Shown here piece after piece: positions 1 to 10,960 of a stretch of DNA of 64,000 bases (the stretch's first letter is position 1; each line of letters opens with the position of its first letter). Below the pieces are notes generated by a model. The model did not search any database. It was not told the origin of the DNA and saw only the letters and a program-made list of their open reading frames with translations. The position numbers and the translations under genes are program-made. The stretch is from Ashinkailepas kermadecensis. Taxonomy: Eukaryota > Arthropoda > Thecostraca > Neolepadidae. The stretch lies in contig JAOTOM010004828.1 of the NCBI GenBank assembly GCA_034440615.1, positions 1 through 64,000 on the forward strand. The letters run 5' to 3'.

Positions 1-149
1 CTCTATCTTGTTATTTGGGAAAGATGGGTCAAAAGAGTTTCATAAGGCATAGCATGCATTGCATATAGCATTTCATAGCATACATGAAAATACTACAGTA
101 AACCTCAACTATTCAAGACCACATACAGAGGTACTGGATATATTACTCG

Positions 150-730
150 GGCTGAAAGACTCAGAGTTCGATACGGATGTATATTTAAAGCCAAAGGATA
201 CCAAGGCATATATGCATTTCGCGCCGAACCACCCCCTACATACCAAACGGACCCTCCCCTCAGAATTGGCGAAACGTGTATGGGCGAAGGGCGAAGGGCG
301 ACACGGGTATGCAGCATTAGCCTCATTTTTGCTGGCAGTCAGATACACTGAATGGAAAACCGGTATGGCATACGCAGAAATCGAAGTTTCCAAGGGGAGG
401 CAAGTCAAACCTAGTGGGTTGTAAAGATACTCTGTCAACTAAGCGGACTTCTAAAACAAAACAGGCATCCAGATGATCATCATTTCCACCTTCCAAAAAC
501 TGACATCACGCCGAGGGGAAGCAATGCATTTTGAATCGTTGACAGCAGATGCCAAGACTTTTGCTTCACTTAAATTGGGCACTAATCTAAGGGACATTTT
601 GGTACACACAAAAAAAAACCCAGCTAATTGGTGGGGACGACCATGGGTAGGGCATATGAACAAAACAAAATGCACAGCTTGTAGAATGACTAACCATGGG
701 GAAGACAAGGTAACAGGGCAGGGGGGTTAG
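150..730 (+). pseudogene. Penelope-like retroelement fragment (RT C-terminal part and linker)
   Basis: The plus strand from about 150 to 290 encodes a peptide with the segment FDTDVYLKPKDTKAYMHF followed by NHPLHTKRTLP. This resembles the conserved RT block of Penelope-like elements (D-T-D-x-Y-x-K-P-T-D, then H-P-x-H-T-K-R). After a break and a frame change, about 473-730 encodes NLRDILVHTKK followed by a CTAC motif, matching the Penelope linker, which has an N-L-R-D-L-L-V block and then a Cys-rich CK-x-C motif. No GIY-YIG endonuclease and no upstream RT core are visible, so the copy is truncated and frameshifted. The family call rests on remembered motif patterns; the loss of function is read from the sequence. 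Confidence 0.55.
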
Positions 731-1830
<1,100 letters not shown>

Positions 1831-3337
1831 GAAGTGCAATTCTGACATCGTTCCTATGTCCCCTGAAACATTGCAACATTCCAATCAATGTTCTTTTATC
1901 GAAGTTCAGGAAATCGGAAAAGAAATCGTTGCTTCAGACCACATCAGCGGATCTGAACTACACCGAAATTTGGGCTTTCCGGAAGCGAAAGATTGAAGTC
2001 AGATGAAAATGAGTGTGTAAGAGTATACGTGTGCTGCATGTTGTTTTGTAAGATAAAGTGGCAGAGACGTTGTTGTTAGACGTATGTTGTAAGAGTGAGT
2101 GCGACGTTTCCGAACGACATGGGGTACTCAGAGTAAGGGCCGACCTGTCCAGATGGTTGACTCGGTGACTGATCAGTCTGCCTGATCAGTCTGCCTACCT
2201 GTGCGTGGACAGAGCGCGGCGATGACAGAGCGCCACCTGTATCACGGCAGTCAACGGCTCCGACCGGTCCGCACGTGTGCTCCCAATATCTGGCGGAACT
2301 CGGCGCGCGCTAGCTGCATTTATATTTGCCGTCAGGTATGTCGGAGCGCGCAGATATGTGCGTCAACACAACGAGCCGTCCACTACGTATAAACGTCATG
2401 CTGACCACAATAGAATAAACACCTGTTGAGACTAGACATGCCTTCGAATTGAGTGCTCAGAAAGTACTAACGGAGCGGTTGACACCATTCTCTAACGACA
2501 GCTTTGACAGCCAGTGCAGTCTGGCAGAGTAGAACAAAATGAGACATTTCGCGGTGACAAAACACGATATTGCAATGTTTCGCGAGAATCTTGCTTGGGA
2601 ATCTGCTGCGGGAATATTTATACGAACACGTATAATGAGAGGATGGGTGTTTGTCACTCTTAAATTGACCACATGCCCCTTAACGTATAATTTTCGGAGC
2701 AACCTTTGTCTCGCTGTCGTTCTGATACATCATGGCAAAAATGCACTACTGACAGCATGACATCTTTTTTTTGCCCAAAAAGCATACCACGGGTCAAAGA
2801 GATACTTCGAAACGCAATGCACCGAAACGTTTCCCTCAGCAAACAGCTTGGTTGCATTTCAATACGGATAAAAACTATTCAGGCTGAAGGAGGATTACAT
2901 TGTGGTTAGGTTTGAAATTGTTTGACCCAATGTTTCCCATTCCATCAGACAACGTCCGTTTTAGCATTGGCCAGGTTTCTTTTCTGGTGCTTGGTAAATT
3001 TATCAGTTCCTAGCGGAGATGGGTCTTGCATTCTTGCCGGATAAGTCCATCTTTGAATTTTTGCCAAAGTCCTTCTGGAAATCGGATAATTTTGTGTGGA
3101 TGTTATACGTGAAACCCAGAATTGTAAAAATATGTTTACTTTAAGCTCCATGCTCATTTGAATGTTTCAAAATGATCATGGAAGGGTTAAAATTCGGTGG
3201 AGAAACCATGACAGGAGTGGAATGAAAATCCGCTTGAGATTTTTCCTTTGAAAAGTTCTATTGGGATCCACAACAGCCTACAATCGACAGACATACTAAA
3301 ACTACTTTGAAATACTTGTATTACTTATTAGCTGCGT
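1831..3337. other. No recognisable feature
   Basis: Mixed-composition sequence. The only local structure noted is a short direct duplication of a CTGATCAGTCTGCCT unit near 2170-2200. Small ORFs on both strands overlap and none resembles a known family. Confidence 0.5.
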
Positions 3338-3944
3338 GTGTTAACTCCCCGCTACCCAGAATGTCGCCCCTGCCAAGCGCCTTTGTGGCGAACACTGGAA
3401 AACTGCCTCTCCCACAACGCTGCAACTACCCACTACGCTGGTGATGTGCAGCCTGTGACCAGCCGACCCCGGCTGCACCAAGTGGGCATTCGAGAGAGAA
3501 GTGTTCAGGCATGTGGCAACACAGAGTGTGTCACAAACCACAGCAAGCCAGCACCTGCGCTTCACATAGCGCAACAACCCAAAATACCTCCAAATTCCCA
3601 CTCTCATAAATCGCACCCACCGCCCGGCGCAGCTATGCAGCTGAGTTCTCACCTCGAAGACTCACACCCAGGCCAGCGCCAAACCGTCCTACCAACCGAC
3701 CAGCAGCCGGCTTCCGGCGCCCGGCACACCTCGCACCTCAACGCCCCACTCATTCTTGACCGCACCATCACCGCACCCCATTCTTCCCCACCCCAGCTCA
3801 CCCCGGACCCGGCCGCCTCCCACATCCACCCTCTCCTCCTCCACATCCACTCCTCCCATCTCCACATCACCTCAGACCCAGACCAGGCCTCCACCCTCCC
3901 CCTCCCCGGTAGCCATATACCTTACAGGACCTAACCATACCCTT
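3338..3944. repeat. C/A-rich low-complexity tract
   Basis: The plus strand becomes increasingly C-rich, and from about 3750 to 3920 consists of irregular CACC/TCCC/CCAC motifs. It reads as a long Pro/Ser/Thr/His-rich ORF on the plus strand and a Trp/Gly-rich one on the minus strand. That pattern reflects composition rather than coding, and no domain is recognised. Confidence 0.7.
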
Positions 3945-4590
3945 TGGCACCCTGCCACCAGCCGGCCAGCGACCACCCTGCCACCTTGCCACCAACCGGC
4001 CAGCGACCACCCTGCCACCAGCCGGCCAGCGACCACCCTGCCACCCTGCCACCCTGCCACCAGCCGGCCAGCGACCACCCTGCCACCCTGCCACCAGCCG
4101 GCCAGCGACCACCCTGCCACCCTGCCACCAGCCGGCCAGCGACCACCCTGCCACCCTGCCACCAGCCGGCCAGCGACCACCCTGTCACCCTGCCACCAGC
4201 CGGCCAGCGACCATGCTGCCACCCTGCCACCAGCCGGCCAGCGACCACCCTGCCACCCTGCCACCAACCAGCCACCGACCACCCTGCCACCCCTGCCACC
4301 AGTCGGCCAGCGACCACCCTGCCACCAGCCGGCCAGCGACCACCCTGCCACCCTGCCACCAACCAGCCAGCGACCACCCTGCCACCCTGCCACCAGCCGG
4401 CCAGCGACCACCCTGCCACCCTGCCACCAACCGGCCAGCGACCACCCTGCCACCAGCCGGCCAGCGACCACCCTGCCACCCTGCCACCAACCGGCCAGCG
4501 ACCACCCTGCCACCACCCTGCCACCAGCCGGCCAGCGACCACCCTGTCACCCTGCCACCAACCAGCCAGCGACCATGCTGCCACCCTGAC
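3945..4590. repeat. Minisatellite, 26/35-bp units
   Basis: Tandem array made of an 18-bp block CCACCAGCCGGCCAGCGA joined to one or two 8-9-bp CCACCCTG(C) blocks, giving alternating 26- and 35-bp units. Variants replace CAGCCGG with CAACCGG, CAACCAG or CAGTCGG. The array is open in several frames on both strands, which explains the long artefactual ORFs. Confidence 0.95.
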
Positions 4591-4645
4591 GCCTTTCCGG
4601 CACTCCCCACAACTCCACACTTCACCACTCCAACGACACACACAA

Positions 4646-4726
4646 CATCACACCAACGCGTTGGTGTGATGCCGTGCCTTGTGCCTACCTACATGCCTAG
4701 GTGCTTACCGTTGCAACGGTAGGCAC
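4646..4726. repeat. Cluster of perfect palindromes containing inverted TCACACC sites
   Basis: A perfect 26-bp palindrome (4646-4671, core CCAACGCGTTGG) is followed by a perfect 16-bp palindrome TACCGTTGCAACGGTA (4706-4721). A GTGCCTACC / GGTAGGCAC inverted pair (4681-4689 and 4718-4726) brackets the second. The first palindrome holds TCACACC and its reverse complement GGTGTGA, the core of the T-box half-site. Whether this is a protein-binding element or the end of a small transposon cannot be decided here. Confidence 0.6.
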
Positions 4727-4759
4727 GTGCAATACATGAAATCAATCCCACCATCAAAA

Positions 4760-5090
4760 GGAAGTCATCCTGACTAAACTTAGAACTGGTTGCCCAAAAT
4801 CAACACAGCCTCAATTAGAGGATGACCATTATGCAACACCTCACTGCGACACCAGCAACACCACATTAAGCATAGGCCACATCCTGCTAGACTGTAGTAG
4901 TTTTAACGCAAGCCAAAAAGACAACCAAAGACAACCACCTAAGGCCTTCTGCCAAAACGAAGGCATCACACTCTCGCTTCCATCGCTTCTGGGTGACAAG
5001 CGCCCAGAAGTTCTCCAATTACTACATATTTGGCTATCTGTACGCCACAAAACTAGCAGGAGCACTGTAAACACCACACCACCAACACGC
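4760..5090 (+). pseudogene. LINE ORF2 C-terminal tail fragment (I/Jockey type)
   Basis: The plus strand reads ILTKLRTGCPKST, then a Cys/His region, then LSIGHILLDCSSF, and further on a LLGDKRPEVLQLL-like segment. This is the order of the tail after RNase H in I/Jockey-type LINEs (a L-x-R-L-R-x-G-H-T block, a Cys/His block, a T-V-x-H-I-L-x-D-C-P block, then L-L-G...L-L). The same tail is better preserved at 8173-8931 on the other strand. No RT or endonuclease accompanies it. The large minus-strand ORF over this region is its antisense shadow. Confidence 0.6.
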
Positions 5091-6886
5091 ACTTCAACAC
5101 GCACTCCAACACGCACTGCATGCACGCGAATACACTCGTAGCAATGACGTAAATAGCCGACATGACATCGGACGTACACGAATGACATCGGACGTACATG
5201 CCCGATTTGCTTTCCCATTCCAATTAAATGGCTATATGGCGGTCCATTCGGACGTAAGAGAACCGACTTGCTGTACAAATTACCATAACGTAAAACGATT
5301 ACCCAGAGGTGCCATCAGGCGTAGATGAGCCGATTTGCCTTGCAATTCACAATGCAAAACAACAACCCAACCCAGAGGTACAACGGACGTAGATGAGCCG
5401 AATTGTAAAACATCCTTCAGCACGTTAACGTCACATACAATATCACGTAAGACTCCTTTAACGTAAATGTATACTTGCCTTAAGCTTGCTTGCAAAACCC
5501 ACTCGCCATAAAGGCGGCGCAAATGGTGTCTATGGTCCGGCCGCCTCCGAACATGCTCTCCTCTTTGTTTCCCCCGGTGTACAAATTGTGAAGCCTGGCA
5601 CTTACACGACTTGAAGTCGTATATGCTACTCATCTTTATTTGCTTTCAATATTTCCTCATGCGATGCTAAGCACATCATCTCTGTTCCAATGTCATAGTG
5701 CTAAGCACACAAGCACACATGTGTTACGGGACTTTATTCTAGAGTACGTAATTAACGAACCCGTCAGTGTGGTACCGCATACCAAAACAGAAGACATACA
5801 TTTTCCAGCGCTATCTCCGCTTTTCCTGCCTACATAGAAACCACCCTCTCACGAGCCCATCTCGTGGGACAAGGCTGAAGCAATTGGTTGCCACATTGAT
5901 GCAGCGGGCAGGCAGCGCCTGGAGATGGAGACGGAAGCCAGCATTGTCACGGGAAATGTCCGCTGATGCGAAAACACAGAGTTCATTACGCAACAGTTCG
6001 GTCCTCAGGCCGCAGACATTCGAGAAGGCCGTAGAGCCCATTTCCCTTGGTGTGATACCTCGCCAATAGTTTTGCCGCCAAGACGATATGGGATCAGAGC
6101 AAAGCCAGCTATCGCTACCAGAGCCTCCTCTAGCGTGATACCTGATGGGACTGTGTTCCCTCCCCCAAGTGAAGTCGTAATTTACATTTCGCCTTTCGGC
6201 CGGGTGATCGAAAGGCTAGGATTTGACCTCATTGAAGCCAAATCAATTGTAGCGCGTCCCCAGCCAAATATTGTTAGACGAGGCACTGACCGTTGTGGGT
6301 CTGTGCTGTGCGCTATTCATTGACCGGCGTCAGCAATGATCGTGCTATGCGGCAGCTGTCTGCTGGGCAGCGGTTGTGACTGGTCTGTCCTCCGCTGCTC
6401 TAAGTCGTTGATTTAACCTCAGTCATCGGCGACGGTGTTGTCCGTCTTTTATCTTCCAGCGCCAGTCTTTTGCAGCGACAGTGTCGAAGGAGCTGTACCC
6501 CCCCCCCCCCCCCTCCCCCGTCGTCCCAGGGAAACATCACATTGTCGGTGCACTTTGTCCATCGAAAATGACGGGATCACGGGAACTTTCTGTGGGGAAA
6601 TGAAATCAGGTTGGTAGAAAAAGTGGTCATATCTCTGAACAATTATAGTGTCCTGAGCACTTGCATTTTCTATGTAAAAGGGATTTAAATGCATAATAAA
6701 GTAACCCTCACCTGATGTGGTTGTCATGTAGTATGCAAGTATTCCAGCGAGGGGCAAATCCAGAAAATTATACTCTCATTTTTCATTTTGAGGTCGAACA
6801 GTGCTATTTAGCAATAAACTGCTTTGTGAAAAAGTATCTAAGTAACTTCTTTTTCCTAATTTCAAATGCTACTTTTTATGCTATAT
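5091..6886. other. No recognisable gene; one poly-C tract
   Basis: After a few CACGCACT repeats (about 5080-5115), which may be the 3' end of the LINE fragment, the sequence is unremarkable. A homopolymeric C run lies at about 6499-6515. ORFs on both strands overlap and resemble nothing known. Confidence 0.5.
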
Positions 6887-7020
6887 TACCCAACTCCAAG
6901 CCCTTTTTTGGTGTTATTTCACTTCCCAACTGAATAGTATGCACTTGCAGAGAAAATAAGTGATCACATCATGTTAAGCACATTCATAAACATTGCATTG
7001 TAAAAAGAAATTCTAAGAAA
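6887..7020. repeat. Dispersed repeat, copy A
   Basis: Starting at TATATTACCCAACTCCAAG, this segment is similar (roughly three quarters of positions by eye) to 10813-10960. In this copy the join at GCTATATT is uninterrupted. In the second copy a 284-bp inverted-repeat element sits exactly there. Confidence 0.75.
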
Positions 7021-7113
7021 AAAAAAAACTTAAACTGCAATTTTACTGATTATTTTGGAAAAAATGGTGGGAGAATGGGTTTTTTTTTTTTTAACTTGTG
7101 CAGTGCAGTGTTC

Positions 7114-7233
7114 AAAAGCAGCTTGAGCTAGATTAGCTTGTGAAATTGGAAACTTGAGTTTTTTTTCAGCTTTAAAAGCAGCTTGAGTTAGATTAGCTTT
7201 TGAAATTGGAAAATTTAGTTTTTTTTTAGATTG
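7114..7233. repeat. Two tandem copies of a 60-bp AT-rich unit
   Basis: The block beginning AAAAGCAGCTTGAG occurs at 7114 and again at 7174, followed in both by a GATTAGCTT...GAAATTGGAAA segment and a T-run. Eight to ten substitutions separate the copies. Confidence 0.9.
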
Positions 7234-7802
7234 AACTGTTTGCAGATATAGCCCCTTTTCCTCCTTGGGCACATCAAAAACTACCTCGGTAGGTACCTAC
7301 TTTCAGAATGGGTTCTGTCCAAGTTCTTACCTTGCGCCCAAGACTGCCATTTTTCAGCATCACCAAAACATCAGTTCTTCAGAATAATGGGCAATCCTTG
7401 CGTTTTACACTTTCATACGTGACGGAGGTCGACCATGCCTGTCATCCAATAATACAGGCACAGAGCATAAGGCACAGTAATAAGGCTCGCTGAAAATATT
7501 TTATGGCGAGTATCAATGTTATAATTTCTTTCCATCTTTAGCAGAGGCAGAGTGCCATCCGCTAGAAATTTGTTACGTTAAAGAAATGGTTACGTTAATC
7601 CGGCTTATGTGGCATCCGGCTATATCAAAGAAGCAAGAGAGGAAAGATGAGACGCCGGCAAACAAAGAACGTGGCATAATGGGCCGATACATACATAGCA
7701 TACAGGTTCATGCACGGACATACATACATACATACACGACAATCAGAAGAACAGTTGGAGGGTGGACAGCATCGTAACCTGCAGAGAGGCTCCACTGCCC
7801 AC

Positions 7803-7909
7803 CTGTGACCTGAAAGGCGAAGCAGAGGCCCGGCGCCCAGGGCGAGTCGTAGGCGTCGGGCCCGACCTTGTATGTGTAGGTGCATGTTTGAGTTAAAGCT
7901 TGGGAAAAC
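7803..7909 (-). CDS. Candidate orphan internal exon of an unknown, Cys-containing protein
   Basis: On the minus strand a pyrimidine-rich tract ending TTTTCCCATTCTCAG (acceptor) precedes a 107-nt open exon. It ends in ACAG followed by GTGGGC (donor); an alternative donor lies 7 nt earlier at CAG/GTCACA. The reading enters with one base completing a codon and leaves with one base. The peptide includes TCTYTYKVGPDAYDSPWAPG and then LCFAFQVT. In the central part nearly every third position is G or C, unlike the AT-rich flanks, which is what a selected exon would look like. I do not recognise the family. It could belong to the same gene as the minus-strand secreted-protein exons near 25.4-25.9 kb, but the exon at 25431 ends in a different phase, so at least one further exon would be needed. 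Confidence 0.4.
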
Positions 7910-8172
7910 CTGAGAATGGGAAAAGGCAAGCAGCTTGGAAAACTCGTAGGTAAAGACCAAGCGAAATTTATAAGGAGAACCGTCCGTTTTTTCCAAATTG
8001 GGTCGGTCTCTTCCTACCTAGTGTAAAATATCCTATATGTATGTGTTTTTCGACGACGGAGAGGAACACGTGTGTAACGCAGTCATACAGATAATATAGG
8101 GTGCAACGCGTGTTATATATCCATCAACTTCACATCAAATCAGGTGGAGCCGGGTAACGTGTGACAGAGAAA
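7910..8172. other. No recognisable feature
   Basis: Short spacer between the orphan exon's acceptor and the 3' end of the LINE; nothing visible. Confidence 0.4.
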
Positions 8173-9860
8173 TCAGATCAGTTCAGAAAGCTTGGTATTG
8201 TGTAAAAACCGGAAGAGCAGATCGAGGAGTGCCGGGTGGTCATTCCCGAGAAGTGCCCGGATCGATGTCTGCATATGGTTGCAGTTGAAATAGTGGAGAA
8301 TAGCGCGGCGATGAGGAGCATATGCTGGACATGTAAGTAAAACGTGGGCGACAGTGATGCGAACTCGGCATGTGGTGGAGATCGGGGGCCAACGTGAACG
8401 ATGAAAAATATAATTGTGTGTTAAGCTGGTGTGTCCGAGGCGAAGTCTGGAGAGTACCACCTCATTCAAACGGGAGTGCTGGTGGGAAGAGGGCCAGTTG
8501 GAGAGTGTGGGTTTGATGGTGTGTAGGTGTGTAGTGTCGTGTGACCAGCAGGCCTGGATATATTTGTGGAATAACATATTGGCTACAGTAAGGAGATCAC
8601 CGGGTGGTACTGGGGCACGATTATCCTGGGGGAGGTCTATTGCCGCCCTTTCAAGGCCGTCTGCGCGCTCGTTACCCGGGATACCCCTATGTCCAGGGAT
8701 CCAGAAAAGAGTGAGCTGTAGGTGTGCGTGGTTATCATGATAGAGGTGTCGGATGGCATGGAGTGTGGGGTGTGTGGTGTTGTGGATGGCCGCGAGGGCG
8801 TCAACGGAGGATCGTGAGTCAGTGCAGATTGTGGTAGGGGTAGTGATGTGTCGTGCTATGATGTGTTGGAGGCAAGTGAGTATGGCGACTAATTCTGCTG
8901 TGTATACCGAATGATGTACTGTTAATTTCATTTGGCCGGTGTCGGGCCCACCGCACCAGGCGGCGCCCGTACCATTGCTGGTACGGGAGCCGTCAGTGTG
9001 AAAGAATGTGTGTTGTGGGTGGGCCTCTTGATATAAAAAAATTGACTTGAACGTCGATGGGGGGAACGTAGGGTTTTGTTTTGCCGAAAGAGATACTCGA
9101 GTTTGGGAGGTTTCATGTGCCAGAATGGGAGAAGGGGGGGGGGGGGGTTCGGTCAGGGATTACATCAGGAAATGTTGGGGTAGATTTGAGAACCTGCTTC
9201 AAGGGAATAGCAATGCTGTATTTATTTTGTTTTTGGAGAGCCGAACCGGGGATTTAGACCATGCGACATTGGAGGGGTGATTTAGTTGTGTTGTTGTTCT
9301 GAAGTGGTATCTGACGAGTTATAGTGTTCTGCGGTGTTGTAGGCTAGGGAGATTGACCTCACCCCGGAGTCTGGTGATAGGTGTGGTGCGGTGTGCTCCG
9401 GTGATGAGGCGGAGTGTGTGATTTGTGTGCATTCTAGTGATTTGGTGAGTGAGGGGGATATATGATCGAAGATAAGCGCATTGTATTCCAGGATTGAACG
9501 AATCAGTGCAATGTACATTTTGCTAAGAGTAGTCCTATCTGCACCCCAGTCGCGACCGGAGATGCAGCGCATGATATTAAGACGAACAGCGCAGCGCTGT
9601 TTAACATAGGTAATGTGGGGGCCAAAATAGAGTCCTTTGTCTAGGATAATTCCGAGATAATTGAAGGAGGTTTAGAGGGGAATAATTTCATCGCGATAGC
9701 AGAGCGGTTTAGTAGGGGGATGTATCTAGGAAGCCTGGAAAAGAGCATTGTGACCGATTTAGTGGGGGAGATCTGTAACCCCCAGAGGGAGCACCAGTGT
9801 TGAATTTTCACTTCTCGTTCTTGGATTCGGAGTGTATAATCCTTGAGTTCATGCAATTAC
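8173..9860 (-). pseudogene. I/Jockey-type LINE, 3' half: end of RT, RNase H and C-terminal tail
   Basis: Read on the minus strand from 9856 down, the remains of the RT thumb appear first (WGLQISPTKSVTMLFSR, then SKMYIALIRSILEYNALIF). An RNase H domain follows. Its first catalytic Asp lies in a TDGSRTSNGTGAA block near 9000, the Glu in VYTAELVAILTCL, the second Asp in CTDSRSSVDAL, and the His/Asp pair in WIPGHRGIPGNERAD. The ORF (8173-8931) ends with a tail containing LSRLRLGHTSLTHNY and AHVLLTCP. RNase H points to the I/LOA/Nimb side of the superfamily. Frameshifts and stops at about 8930-9280 and 9572-9641 mark it as dead, although the RNase H motifs are intact. The rest of the element lies at 13900-16730 on the same strand, split off by about 4 kb of unrelated DNA. 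Confidence 0.85.
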
Positions 9861-10129
9861 GGAGTGCATAATACCTGGTAACCATGGGGTGAATACAAAT
9901 TACTGAGACAAAGAAATAAAGTCTTGTTTTTCCATTCAAGAAGCATACATTACAGGTGTTTCATCCCACACAGCCTAAGTATGCCGCCTGATGCTGGATC
10001 ACATAAAATAGTATTCACTGAGAATATAAACTTCACATAGCAGTCATATGTGTTGTGGTGCTGGAAAAGTGTTAAATATACTGTCATTGGCAAGAAGTGA
10101 TGCATTTAATCGAGATTGATTTTCCATGA

Positions 10130-10525
10130 GTTTGAATATATTTCAACTTCAGGTATGTAGGTATATTACTATGATTAAATATACTATTCAAGCTTAGGGT
10201 ATCCACAAGACACGTCTTACACAGTTTACCTCCATGAAGCAAACAAATTGGTTAGGCTTGGTTATGTTATAAGTTGGGCTCTACTCCTAAGTTGGACAAG
10301 TTTTCATATCCAATGCTTTTTTCTATTTCCAGAATTTGTTTTTCAACAATGAACCAGGCAAGGTTAGGTTATGTCAGGTTATGTTCTTTAATTTGCATTT
10401 TTTAAAAGAAAAATACTGGTTGAAATTTTTCCTTTTTCAAGAGAATTGTTCATTTTGCATTGAAGGTTAGGCTAAGTTAGGGTAGATTATGCCACATTTT
10501 TTATTTCCCAAATTAAGTTTTACAC
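10130..10525. repeat. Dispersed repeat, shared with 23330-23560
   Basis: The block TTTACCTCCATGAAGCAAAC (near 10225), followed by a GGTTAGG-type stretch, recurs near 23365 with similar flanks, including a nearby GTAAGTTAGG/GTTAGGTT-rich tract. No coding capacity is seen. Confidence 0.65.
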
Positions 10526-10528
10526 TAT

Positions 10529-10812
10529 GGGTCTGTTCCTGAACCTGCTCCAAGCTGCTCCGAGCAACTTGGAGTAGCTGCTCCTTGTTCCCGTGCGTTT
10601 TCGGAGCAGAACGGAGTAGCTCCAACTTACTCCAACTTACTCCGGCCGAGAGCAGGGGCAGCTTGGAGCAGCTTGGAGTAGCACAAATGTGGTGCTGAAG
10701 ATACATTTGTGGAACGCTTTGGGTCTGTTCCTGATCCTGCTCCAAAAGAGTAGAGCAACTTGGAGCTCCAAGTTGCTCTACTTTTTTTTGGAGTAGGGTC
10801 AGGAACAGACCC
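10529..10812. mobile_element. Non-autonomous inverted-repeat element (MITE) with TAT target duplication
   Basis: The element begins GGGTCTGTTCCTGA and ends TCAGGAACAGACCC, a 14-bp terminal inverted repeat, and is flanked on both sides by TAT. A second internal copy of the 5' end (from 10721) pairs with the 3' end to form an almost perfect 92-bp hairpin (10721-10812). The related repeat at 6887 shows the site without the insertion, supporting a 3-bp duplication. Three-base duplications and GGG...CCC ends are typical of the PIF/Harbinger superfamily, although that group usually prefers TAA/TTA. No transposase is present. Confidence 0.75.
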
Positions 10813-10960
10813 TATATTACCCAACTCCAAGTCCATTTATTGGTGTTGTTTTGCCTGCCAACTGGAAAGTATGTATTTACAGTGGAAGTGAATGGTCACA
10901 CCATGTAAACCACATTTTTAAACATGGCATTGGAAAAAGGAATTTCAATAACACAAAATT
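10813..10960. repeat. Dispersed repeat, copy B (interrupted by the MITE)
   Basis: Continues directly from the MITE's right-hand TAT. It aligns with 6887-7020, sharing TATATTACCCAACTCCAAG and several later blocks. Confidence 0.75.

Noticed and set aside
4841..5278. 145-codon minus-strand ORF
   Set aside because: It is the antisense of a LINE ORF2 tail that matches its family on the plus strand.
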